Below are positions 35,802-44,248 of a stretch of DNA of 62,785 nt, piece after piece (position 1 is the stretch's first letter; every line of letters begins with the position of its first letter). This stretch comes from Verrucomicrobiota bacterium (GTDB lineage: Bacteria; Verrucomicrobiota; Verrucomicrobiia; JABWAM01): NCBI GenBank assembly GCA_023269615.1, contig JAHFSY010000023.1:1-62785 (forward strand), in the 5' to 3' direction. The translations under genes were made by a program, and so were the position numbers. Below the pieces are notes generated by a model. The model saw only the letters and a program-made list of their open reading frames with translations, was not told where the DNA came from and searched no databases.

Positions 35802-37763
35802 ATGGACTTCTTTGAGCAACAGGAGAGGGCGCGGCGGCAAACGTCCAAGCTGGTTTTCTATTACATCCTCGCGGTCATCGGCATCATCGTTTCCATTTAT
35901 CTTGTCATCCATGTGGCCGCGTTCAAGGAGGTTGGATGGAATCCCGCCATGTTCCTGTGGACGGCCGTCATCACGATCACGGTCATCCTGTTGGGAAGCC
36001 TTTACAAGATGGTGCAGCTTGCCCAGGGCGGAAGCGCGGTCGCTTCCATGCTGGGAGGACGGCCGATCAGCATCCAGACCGCCAACGCGGCGGAGCGCCG
36101 GTTGCTGAACGTGGTGGACGAAATGGCGATCGCGTCGGGGCTCGCTTCGCCCGAAGTGTATGTGCTCGACCACGAGCAATCCATCAATGCCTTTGCCGCG
36201 GGCAAAACCCCCGGTGACGCGGTCATCGGGGTCTCTCGCGGTTGCATTGACAAGCTGAGCCGTGACGAGCTTCAGGGCGTCATCGGCCACGAGTTCAGCC
36301 ATATTCTCAACGGCGACATGCGCCTCAATATACGCCTCATCAGCCTCCTTGCGGGAATCCTTTTGATCGCGATGATTGGTTACTGGATCATGCGGCTGAC
36401 CTCCTCAAGCAGCAGCAGCAGCAGTCGGAAAGACAGTAACAATGCGGTCATTGCCATCATCCTTTTCGGGCTTGCGCTTCTCGTGATTGGATTTGTCGGT
36501 GTTTTTTTTGCCAAGCTCATCAAATGCGCTGTCTCGCGGCAGCGTGAGTTTCTTGCGGACGCTTCCTCCGTCCAGTTCACCCGCAATCCAGCCGGCATCG
36601 GCGGGGCTTTGCGGAAGATCGCCAATGACGGGTCCGGCATCAAGGCCTCAAGCGCCGAGGAAATCAGCCACATGTTTTTCTGCAACGGCCTGACTGGGTT
36701 TCTGAGCGGGATGTTTTCAACCCATCCATCCATTCCCGAACGTCTCAGCGCCATCGAGGGCGTTGATGTGAAATCATTGCAGCCGGTGGTTGCCGCCTCG
36801 GGAGCGAAGGGGGCCCCACGGCTGCAGGACGACTCGGACGAGCTCGCCGGATCGCTGTCCATGCTGAACTCCCCGCAGGCGACCGCGCGTCCGATGGCGA
36901 GGCTGGTCAACAAGCCCCTGAAGCCCTTCAGCGCCGCTGCGCAATTTGGCGCGCTCACGCCACAACACCTCGATTACGCATCGCAGGTCATCGCCTCCCT
37001 CCCGCCTCTCCTGAAGTATTCGTTGAAGGTGCCTTTCAGCGCCCGCGCTGTCTTGTTCGCCATGCTTCTCAGTCCTGACGCGGAAGTCCGTCAAAAGCAG
37101 ATGTCACTCATCGAGACGCAGACCGAGCCGGGCACCCTCCAGGAAACGCGCCGCCTTGCTTCCGAAGTCTCAGCCATCCCGATTGAATTCCATGTGGGCA
37201 TCATCTCACTTCTCATTCCCGCACTCAGGCAACTGACGGCGACGAGTTATGAGACCTTCCGTAAAACGGTGAATGACCTGGTCGTGGCGGATGGGCAGAT
37301 TGATATCTTTGAATTCACTCTTCAAAAGATGTTGTTTCGTCATCTGGACATCTATCTGCAGCACCTGCCGCCGCCCATTCCGAACATCAAGAGCCTTGAC
37401 TCAGTAACGCAGGAAATCTCCATCCTGATGTCAGCCCTGGCACATTGCGGCAGCGGCGATGTCGAGGCAAGCCGCGGTGCTTTCGAGAGGGGAATCACCG
37501 CGCTGAGGGCATCGGAAAAACCGGCGTTGCTCGATGGCTCCGTTTGCGGAATCAACCAGATTGACCAGGCTCTCGACAAACTTGTCCATCTGATCCCACC
37601 GCTCAAAAAACGGGTCCTCGACGCCTGCTTCGCCATTGCGGCATCCGATGGGAGCATCACGGTGTGGGAGGGCGAGCTTTTGCGCGCCGTCGCTGACATG
37701 CTTGATTGTCCGTTGCCGCCCTTTGTCATGTCACATCCACCATCCTCCACCAGGCAAGGTTGA
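35802..37763 (+). CDS. M48 family metalloprotease (HtpX-like) with long C-terminal TerB-like extension
   Basis: The 653-residue membrane protease has two N-terminal helices, the zinc motif GHEFSHILNGD (about 163-173), two further helices flanking a polyserine loop (about 205-212) and the downstream EFLADASSV with the third ligand Glu. Residues 1-330 form the HtpX-like unit; the remaining 320 residues include two motifs resembling TerB domains (VVADGQIDIFEFTLQKML; AASDGSITVWEGELLRAV). HtpX degrades damaged membrane proteins. With LemA upstream it forms a recurrent pair. The extension may bind partners or metal. Confidence 0.88.
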   Translation: MDFFEQQERARRQTSKLVFYYILAVIGIIVSIYLVIHVAAFKEVGWNPAMFLWTAVITITVILLGSLYKMVQLAQGGSAVASMLGGRPISIQTANAAERRLLNVVDEMAIASGLASPEVYVLDHEQSINAFAAGKTPGDAVIGVSRGCIDKLSRDELQGVIGHEFSHILNGDMRLNIRLISLLAGILLIAMIGYWIMRLTSSSSSSSSRKDSNNAVIAIILFGLALLVIGFVGVFFAKLIKCAVSRQREFLADASSVQFTRNPAGIGGALRKIANDGSGIKASSAEEISHMFFCNGLTGFLSGMFSTHPSIPERLSAIEGVDVKSLQPVVAASGAKGAPRLQDDSDELAGSLSMLNSPQATARPMARLVNKPLKPFSAAAQFGALTPQHLDYASQVIASLPPLLKYSLKVPFSARAVLFAMLLSPDAEVRQKQMSLIETQTEPGTLQETRRLASEVSAIPIEFHVGIISLLIPALRQLTATSYETFRKTVNDLVVADGQIDIFEFTLQKMLFRHLDIYLQHLPPPIPNIKSLDSVTQEISILMSALAHCGSGDVEASRGAFERGITALRASEKPALLDGSVCGINQIDQALDKLVHLIPPLKKRVLDACFAIAASDGSITVWEGELLRAVADMLDCPLPPFVMSHPPSSTRQG

Positions 37764-37813
37764 GCCTCTGAAATCCGTAACAGTTTGTCCGATCTCCTTC
37801 CCTGTTTTTCTCT

Positions 37814-37902
37814 TGTAGGAGCCGCTGACCTGCTTGATTTGAGTCATGTAGCCGAACTCGCAAGAGTTTGGCCCCGGGCCGCGTTCTTGCGAACGCAGCT
37901 AC
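37814..37902. repeat. Truncated family A arm followed by a complete family B repeat
   Basis: TGTAGGAGCCGCTGAC (from 37814) is one arm of family A with no partner arm. From 37848 to 37902 lies family B: GTAGCCGAACTCGCAAGAG at one end and CTTGCGAACGCAGCTAC at the other. The complement of the last bases (CTAC) provides the TAG stop of the neighbouring gene at 37899. The 37764-37898 gap holds nothing else. Confidence 0.75.
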
Positions 37903-39197
37903 TTCAGGGAATGGGCTTTCCACTGCTGGCGAAGCGAGGCGGCTTCGTCAGTGACCTGCTTGATTTGCTTCATGTCGTCGGGATGGGTTTCGCGATAGAG
38001 TTGTTCCAACACGCGGATGCGCTCGAGCTGGGGCTCGATGTTCCCGCTGGTGATTGGGACGTGAATAAGAAAAAAATAATTGCCGAAGATCTTTGGAGGA
38101 CTTAACACAACGTCTAGCACCTGATCGCCGAGTTCCCTCTTGAAGTGGGGAGCTTCCCAGAACCAATACATGCGTGTGGAGATGTCGCCCGCCGGCGGCA
38201 CGGCTTCCAGTGTCCAATTGCTGAAGTTATTGAAATCCCATAGCGGGAATGGTTTTGCCTTTGCCCGCGCGGCCTCCTCCTCGTTGATTTTCACGAGTTC
38301 GCGTTTCCAATCTTCGAACATCGTCCACAAGCCGGATTCGCGCAGGGCTTCATTGAGGTGCGCGTGGGCGGGGAGGATCGCCATGCGGAGATCAATGCGG
38401 TCGCGATACGCAGTCCGCACAATCACACGGTAGGAATCGAATGATGAGACGCCTGTCTCCGGGTTGGTGAAACGGTACTGGTACGTGGGCGCGGGGAACC
38501 AGAGCTTCTTGGCGTATTCCTGCTCGCTGCGGATGAAGACCTGGCGGTGGCCTCCGCGCTTCACGACGAATGGATCGCGGTGGTCCCAGTCGCGACATCC
38601 GTTCGTTTTGTAGAGCTCGGCATACTCGCGTTTTTGCGAACGCAGCATGCGCAGGCTCGAGTTGAGGGCGTCGAGCGAGAGGAGTGTCCGCGCGAATTCG
38701 CCGCCCGCGTTGGGGGTGGGCTGTCCGTCGGGGGTGACGGCGAGGCGCGTTTCGTCGAAGTCGGCCTGGTTTTTGTAATCCACGTTGAACATGAAAAAAT
38801 CCATCGCGAGCACGACCTGCTTCAGGGGTTGAATGGCGTGGGCGTGCTGGAAATAGCGCCGCGCCTCGTAGATGTTGGCGCCTGAGAGGCCGAGGTTGTA
38901 TCGCGGAACAGCCTGGGGATCCCAGCCCGGATGATCCGGACTGAGGCCGACCTCGGCGCGCGATGTGCCGAGAATGATGGCCTTGGGTTTGAGTTTTTGA
39001 ATCACATGCGCCTTGGCCATGCGGACGCGCGGGGCGAATTCCGTCTTGATCGCGTTCACGCCGGGGATGGCTGGCGAATTGTAAATCCAGTATGGATCCA
39101 TGAACCAGTTGAACGCGGCGGCTGCGCCAAGGCCGAGCGCGACGAAGATCGTCCAGTCGCGGAGGAAGCGTGAGCTTGGATTGGCGGCGGGGTTCAT
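37899..39197 (-). CDS. SGNH-type O-acetyltransferase partner (AlgX/AlgJ-like)
   Basis: The 432-residue protein has one N-terminal helix (WTIFVALGLGAAAAFNWF) and an exported domain with IILGTSRAEVGL, the SGNH nucleophile block, near residues 75-86. AlgX/AlgJ-type proteins take acetyl groups passed across the membrane by an MBOAT protein and place them on polysaccharide. The start codon overlaps the MBOAT stop by one base (TGATG), so the two are coupled. The stop codon TAG lies inside a family B repeat. Confidence 0.75.
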   Translation of the reverse strand: MNPAANPSSRFLRDWTIFVALGLGAAAAFNWFMDPYWIYNSPAIPGVNAIKTEFAPRVRMAKAHVIQKLKPKAIILGTSRAEVGLSPDHPGWDPQAVPRYNLGLSGANIYEARRYFQHAHAIQPLKQVVLAMDFFMFNVDYKNQADFDETRLAVTPDGQPTPNAGGEFARTLLSLDALNSSLRMLRSQKREYAELYKTNGCRDWDHRDPFVVKRGGHRQVFIRSEQEYAKKLWFPAPTYQYRFTNPETGVSSFDSYRVIVRTAYRDRIDLRMAILPAHAHLNEALRESGLWTMFEDWKRELVKINEEEAARAKAKPFPLWDFNNFSNWTLEAVPPAGDISTRMYWFWEAPHFKRELGDQVLDVVLSPPKIFGNYFFLIHVPITSGNIEPQLERIRVLEQLYRETHPDDMKQIKQVTDEAASLRQQWKAHSLK

Positions 39198-40759
39198 CAG
39201 AATTGGTAGTACAGGAATTCGCTGACGCGGCTGAGGTTGAGGAGGGCGATCACGGCGATGGCCCCGCCGAGGGCGGCCCAGAGGCGCGATGGTTTCCATG
39301 CGATCCACTGCAGGTGGCTCGGCGTTTGTTCCAGCGTGTCAAAATTCAGCGCGGGGCGGCAACGCGCCATGAGCTGCTGCGTGTTGGGCATGCACCAGAT
39401 GATCAGAAAGAGCGGGATGAGCCACGCGCCCTTGAGATTCTGGAAAAGATCGGCGTCCATCGTTTGCCAGCCCAGAAGGCTCAAGGTGGACCCGAGGGGG
39501 CCGAGTTTTTTCATCACCTCGGGAGGGAGGGAGAACCCATGCATGCCGGTCATGCTTTGGATCATCGTGACGGCGGCGTCCCAACTGCCGGCGCGGAAGA
39601 AGACCCAGCCTGCGACGACGGCGGCGAAGGTGAGCGCGCGCGATACGACGCGTCCCTGCCAACTGCTGAGGCGGGGATCGTGCCCAAGCAAGCGGCGCAC
39701 ACCGTGCCACGCGTGGTTGACCGCAAGATAGAAGCCATGGAGCAACCCCCAAAAAACGAAGGTCCATCCCGCGCCATGCCAGAGACCGCCGAGGAGCATC
39801 GTAAGAAACAGGTTCAGGTAGCGGCGCAGGGGGCCATGACGATTTCCGCCGAGTGGAATGTAGAGGTAGTCCCGCAGGAACCGGGAGAGCGTGATGTTCC
39901 ATCGGCGCCAGAACTCGATGATGTTCACGGCCTTGTAGGGCGAGTGGAAATTGATGGGCAGGCGGATGCCGAACATGCGCGATGCGCCGATGGCCATGTC
40001 GGAGTAACCTGAAAAATCGAAATAGAGCTGCAGTGTGTAGGCGAGGGCCCCGCCCCACGCCTCATAAAAGTCGGGGGTGATCCCGTGCAGGGCGGCGTCA
40101 AATACCGGCGTGCCGTAGGGAGCTGCGAGGCGGTCGGCGAGGATGACTTTCTTGAAGAGGCCGATGAAGAAGATCATCAATCCCGCCGCGAGGTTGCGGG
40201 GTTCAAAGCGATACACGCGGTCGCGCGCGAACTGGGGGATGATTTCCTTGTGATGGACGATGGGTCCGGCGATGAGCTGCGGGAAATAAATCACAAACAA
40301 AAAGAACTGGAGAAAACCGTAATTGCGGACTTCTCCGCGGTAGGCGTCCACGAGATACGCGATTTTCTGGAAGGTGAAAAAGGAGATGCCGAGCGGAAGG
40401 ATGGCGGAGGCGAAATGGAGGTGGGCACCCGTGGCCGAGTTGATGTTTTCAGCGAGGAAATGTGCGTACTTGAAATACGCGAGGATGCCGAGATCCACCG
40501 TGACACCGAAAGCGAGGATGGCCTTGCCGGCGGCCGAGCGCTGCCGGCGCGCGAGGGCGACCCCGGTTGCGTAGTTGAAGAGAGTGGAGGCAATGATGAG
40601 GCCGAGGAAGGCGGGATTCCACCAGCCGTAATAGAAGAGCGATGCGCCCACAAGCCATGCGATGGCGGGGCGATGACGTCCCTCCCGCCCGATCGCAAAG
40701 AAGACGATCAGCGTGACGGGCAGGAAAAGAAAGATGAATACGTAGGAATTGAACAGCAT
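39197..40759 (-). CDS. MBOAT family O-acyltransferase (AlgI-like)
   Basis: The 520-residue multi-pass protein starts with LFNSYVFIFLFLPVTLI, the usual AlgI start, at the ATG at 40759. It contains PLGISFFTFQKIAYLVD, FWRRWNITLSRFLRDYLYIPLGG and GGLWHGAGWTFVFWG, which holds the catalytic His. MBOAT proteins move acetyl groups from the cytosol to the outside for O-acetylation of an exopolysaccharide or cell-wall glycan. It is paired with the SGNH-like gene downstream. The acceptor polymer is not shown in this window. Confidence 0.93.
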   Translation of the reverse strand: MLFNSYVFIFLFLPVTLIVFFAIGREGRHRPAIAWLVGASLFYYGWWNPAFLGLIIASTLFNYATGVALARRQRSAAGKAILAFGVTVDLGILAYFKYAHFLAENINSATGAHLHFASAILPLGISFFTFQKIAYLVDAYRGEVRNYGFLQFFLFVIYFPQLIAGPIVHHKEIIPQFARDRVYRFEPRNLAAGLMIFFIGLFKKVILADRLAAPYGTPVFDAALHGITPDFYEAWGGALAYTLQLYFDFSGYSDMAIGASRMFGIRLPINFHSPYKAVNIIEFWRRWNITLSRFLRDYLYIPLGGNRHGPLRRYLNLFLTMLLGGLWHGAGWTFVFWGLLHGFYLAVNHAWHGVRRLLGHDPRLSSWQGRVVSRALTFAAVVAGWVFFRAGSWDAAVTMIQSMTGMHGFSLPPEVMKKLGPLGSTLSLLGWQTMDADLFQNLKGAWLIPLFLIIWCMPNTQQLMARCRPALNFDTLEQTPSHLQWIAWKPSRLWAALGGAIAVIALLNLSRVSEFLYYQF

Positions 40760-40872
40760 GGGCCGCGCGGGATGCTGAACGTGACTCGAAACCGTCTGTG
40801 AATCAAGCAAGGAGGCGAAAGCGGTATCAAATTGAGTCGCACGGGTGAGCCGGCATCTTGTACTTTGAATTC

Positions 40873-42642
40873 ATGGATCGCAGTGCACCGAAGTCACATT
40901 TCCTTGCGGAAGGGGCGCTTCTTCTCATCGCCGCGATCCTGCTTTTCTCGCACCTCGGGGTTGATGAGTTGAACAGCGCGGACGAGGCGATCCATGCGCA
41001 GGTGGCGCGCGAGATGGCACGCGACGGGCACTGGCTCCATCCGACGTATCGTGGCGAGCCTTATCTTGAAAAACCCCCGTTCAAATTCTGGCTCACGGCG
41101 GCCACGTATCTTGTCGCGGGCGAGTCGGAGTTCACGGCGCGGTTGTGGTCGGCAATCTTCGCGCTCGGGACGGTGTGGGCGGTGGCGAGCCTGGGCGGGC
41201 TGATGTTCAACCGCTGGGCCGGCATCGCCGCGGGGTTTTGCCTGGCGACGACCTGGAATTTTCTGTTCAACCACTGCGCGCGCACGGGAGAGCTCGACAG
41301 CGCGCTGCTTTTTTTCACGACGTGCGCGGTGATGGCATTTTGGAAACTGCGTGTCAGCGGCGAACCGCGTCATCTTGTTGTGGCGTCGGCATGCCTGGCG
41401 CTTGGGGTGCTCACGAAGGGGCACATCGCCCTGATGCCCCTGCTCTGGCTGCCGTTGGCATGGTGGGTGCCGGTGGGAGGCGGGGCGACGGGGCGGATTC
41501 CGCCGCGTGAATGGCTGAAGGCGTGCGCGGTATTTTTTATCATGGTGGTCCCGTGGTTTGCGCTGCAGACGATTCATTATGGAGATCAGTTCTGGAGTTA
41601 CATGATCCGCCATAATCTCGTGGGTTACTCGATGGGGCGGGTGGAGGATGCTGACACGACCTGGCATTATTACGTGGAGCAGATTGCGTGGCGCGATTAT
41701 CCGTGGCCGCCGCTTGTGATCCTGGGGGTGGCGTTGCTCTTTTGCCGAAAGGCGATGTGCGGCTTTGTGTGGTGGAAAGGGGCGCGCGCGTGGGTGCTGG
41801 CCTGGATCGTGGTCACCAGCGCCGTCTTCATCATCGCGAAGACAAAACTGCCCTGGTATTACCTGCCCGCGTGGATTCCAATGGCGCTGCTGGCGGGGCT
41901 CGCGCTGGAGCGGGTTGCGCGTCCGCTGTTGGCCGGGGCCGGACCCGACGAGTGGTCGCCGCGCGATTCCGACCGATGGATTGGTTTGTGGCTTGTGCTG
42001 CACATCGGGCTGTTTTTCTGTCTCGCCGGATTTTTGGAATGCGCACAGGATTTTTTTGAGGCGTGGGAGGATGGCAACTGCTCCATGCTGGCGGATTACG
42101 GGTATTATTTCTTCACTGATTCAAACCAACGGAGCGCCCTGGTTGCCGTTTTCGTATTGGGGATCGGAATCCCTGTTTTTGCGATTGTGGGATTCATGAC
42201 GCTGTGCGGCGCGCGGTTCAGCCCGTTTCGTCGGCATCAGGCGTTCGCCATGGCGGTGATTGGGGTGGCGGTCATGTTTGCGTGGAGGTATGTTGGAACG
42301 CCCGCGGTCACCGAGGAGGCGAGGGATGTTGTTCGCGACAATCTTAAAAAATTCGCGCACATGCAAAAACCTTTGCATGTTTTCATGGATGATCCTTTCC
42401 GCGAACGCGCCCCCCATTACTTGATTTCGCCTGCGTACTATTACTACCTCGCGGGATCGGCCGACTTGATCCTGGAGAAGGGCGGGGAACTGTCAAAGCA
42501 GGAATATCCGTGCATCGCGTTGCGCACGCAACCGTCCGGCCCAACAGCCGCAACCCACCCCGCGCCGGTTTGGACGGTGATCCATCCCGCCACGGACATG
42601 ATCGCGATGCCGCGCGATAAAAAACAGCCACTGTCGAGGTAA
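40873..42642 (+). CDS. GT39/ArnT-type glycosyltransferase, membrane-bound
   Basis: The 589-residue protein has about eleven membrane helices and the N-terminal acidic motif NSADEAIHAQVAREM (about residues 34-48) followed by YLEKPPFKFWL, typical of polyprenyl-phosphate-sugar-dependent ArnT/PMT-like enzymes that act on the periplasmic side. Such enzymes add amino sugars or hexoses to lipid A or proteins. The ATG at 40873 is favoured over a TTG five codons earlier. It diverges from the MBOAT gene, 113 bp between starts, and is convergent with the GYF-cNMP gene, 6 bp apart. Confidence 0.88.
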   Translation: MDRSAPKSHFLAEGALLLIAAILLFSHLGVDELNSADEAIHAQVAREMARDGHWLHPTYRGEPYLEKPPFKFWLTAATYLVAGESEFTARLWSAIFALGTVWAVASLGGLMFNRWAGIAAGFCLATTWNFLFNHCARTGELDSALLFFTTCAVMAFWKLRVSGEPRHLVVASACLALGVLTKGHIALMPLLWLPLAWWVPVGGGATGRIPPREWLKACAVFFIMVVPWFALQTIHYGDQFWSYMIRHNLVGYSMGRVEDADTTWHYYVEQIAWRDYPWPPLVILGVALLFCRKAMCGFVWWKGARAWVLAWIVVTSAVFIIAKTKLPWYYLPAWIPMALLAGLALERVARPLLAGAGPDEWSPRDSDRWIGLWLVLHIGLFFCLAGFLECAQDFFEAWEDGNCSMLADYGYYFFTDSNQRSALVAVFVLGIGIPVFAIVGFMTLCGARFSPFRRHQAFAMAVIGVAVMFAWRYVGTPAVTEEARDVVRDNLKKFAHMQKPLHVFMDDPFRERAPHYLISPAYYYYLAGSADLILEKGGELSKQEYPCIALRTQPSGPTAATHPAPVWTVIHPATDMIAMPRDKKQPLSR

Positions 42643-42648
42643 GAGACC

Positions 42649-43506
42649 CTATCGCTTCGCGTGGCCGGGGGGCATGGTGATCTGGCCGGTTTGGGCGAGG
42701 CTTCCGCGCACCATCGCCTTTGCCTGGGCAAAACGGTTGTTGGTGTCGAGGATGAGGAAGCTCATGTGGCGGACGAGCGCGGTCAGGAAGCGCGCGGTGA
42801 GGTCGGGATGTTTGCGCTGCATTTCCTGGAAATCCGAGTGCTTGAAGCGGAGGAATGTGCAGTCGGCGGTGGAGTTGACATTAAATGGTCGCGGCCCCTC
42901 ATCCACGATGGAGGATTCGCCGAAGAAATCGCCGGGCCGCAGGTTGGCCATGGTTTTTTCCACCCCGTTCACCCGCGTCGTGATGATGGCCTCGCCCATG
43001 AGCAGCAGGTACATCGAGTTGCCGTGCTCACCCTTGCGCACGACCGGCTTGAACGCCGCCACAGTAACCTTGGTCAGGCTGGCGAGAAATTCCTCGATCT
43101 GGTGGTCGTCCATGTCGCTGAAAAGCCGGATGCGGCGCAATTGGGCGGGCGTCACATCGCTGCTGCCTGTTTCTTTCACCGTGACGGACGCGGGAAGAAT
43201 CTCGCGGATTTCCTTGATCTGCTGGGCTTTTCTCCATGTGTTGGAACCTTCCTCATACACCCAGGTCTTGTTGGAGACCAGGCCCTGTGCGGCCCATTCC
43301 TGCAGGAGGCTCACCGTCGCGGGGCCGTACACCTGGCGGTCATCCGCAAAAACATAATAATGCAGCACGCTTTCGTGCGACTCCTCCTCTCCGGCTGAGG
43401 CGGCTTCGTCCACGGAGGGGATTTCCCTGAGCGCGGAGGGGCCGCCGGCCAGCATCGCCGCCGTGGGCGGGGCGATGCGCATTGTTTTTTTGAGTTGATT
43501 GGCCAT
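42649..43506 (-). CDS. GYF_2 plus cyclic-nucleotide-binding domain protein
   Basis: The 285-residue cytosolic protein has a GYF_2 domain (about 48-100; YYVFADDRQVYGPATVS, SNKTWVYEEGSNTWRKA) that is normally a protein-interaction module recognising proline-rich segments, followed by a cNMP-binding fold (about 120-250; GEHGNSMYLLLMGEAII, LRPGDFFGESSIVDEGPRP). No DNA-binding domain follows, so this is not a CRP regulator. The proline-rich kinase and cNMP-DUF4388 proteins of this window would be natural partners for a GYF domain, though this is inference only. It diverges from the ankyrin gene. Confidence 0.85.
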   Translation of the reverse strand: MANQLKKTMRIAPPTAAMLAGGPSALREIPSVDEAASAGEEESHESVLHYYVFADDRQVYGPATVSLLQEWAAQGLVSNKTWVYEEGSNTWRKAQQIKEIREILPASVTVKETGSSDVTPAQLRRIRLFSDMDDHQIEEFLASLTKVTVAAFKPVVRKGEHGNSMYLLLMGEAIITTRVNGVEKTMANLRPGDFFGESSIVDEGPRPFNVNSTADCTFLRFKHSDFQEMQRKHPDLTARFLTALVRHMSFLILDTNNRFAQAKAMVRGSLAQTGQITMPPGHAKR

Positions 43507-43592
43507 GGAATTAGGAAACACTGATTTCAATTGCGAAGCCTTTGCGAAATCAAATGTGCGCCGCACGGAATACAACCCCAACTTACAAAAGA

Positions 43593-44246
43593 ATGTCAAG
43601 ATCAAGTCCATGGATCGCGCTCGCTGCCTTCCTCATCTCCGCACTCGTGATGCGCGCCGAGACCCCGAACGAGGCATTGCTTCACGCGGCGGGGGAGGGT
43701 GACGCGGATGGAGTCAAGGCCGCGCTCGATCGCGGCGCCGACGTCAACGCCAAAACAGCCGGCGGCTGGAACGCCCTTTCCAATGCGTGCCGGCACGGGC
43801 ATGACGAGACGGTGGAAGTTTTGGTCGCGCATGGCGCCAAGGTAAATGAGCGGGACAAGGAGGGCAGGACTCCTCTGATGTGGGCTGCGGATCTTGGCCA
43901 TACCAAGACGGTCAACGCCCTGATCATGGCCAAGGCCGATGTTCGCGCGAGGACGGAGAAGGGCGGTTATACCGCGCTCATGTATGCATGCGAGTTTGGA
44001 AAGAACGAGGTGGCTGCGGCCCTGCTTGCGGCTGGCGCCGATGTGAACGGGAAGACCGCCAGCGGCGAAACTCCGCTGATCGCCGCGGCGCGCGGAGGAC
44101 ACAAGGATACGGTGAAGCTGCTGCTGGAGAAGAAGGCGGATCTGGCTGCAAAAACCAAAAAAGGTAAAACCGCATTGTCGGAGGCCGGGGAGGGAGGCTA
44201 CAAGGAAGTCGTGGAAATGCTCAGGAAGGCCGGCGCGAAGAGTTGA
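43593..44246 (+). CDS. Exported ankyrin-repeat protein
   Basis: The 217-residue protein starts at the ATG at 43593 with a signal peptide (WIALAAFLISALVMRA). Five or six ankyrin repeats fill the rest (ALLHAAGEGDADGVKAAL, GWNALSNACRHGH, GRTPLMWAADLGH, GYTALMYACEFGK, GETPLIAAARGGH, GKTALSEAGEGGY). It is therefore a periplasmic ankyrin stack for protein binding. It is convergent with cardiolipin synthase, with 2 bp between the stops. It shares architecture but not membrane anchoring with the protein at 21668. Confidence 0.88.
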   Translation: MSRSSPWIALAAFLISALVMRAETPNEALLHAAGEGDADGVKAALDRGADVNAKTAGGWNALSNACRHGHDETVEVLVAHGAKVNERDKEGRTPLMWAADLGHTKTVNALIMAKADVRARTEKGGYTALMYACEFGKNEVAAALLAAGADVNGKTASGETPLIAAARGGHKDTVKLLLEKKADLAAKTKKGKTALSEAGEGGYKEVVEMLRKAGAKS

Positions 44247-44248
44247 TG

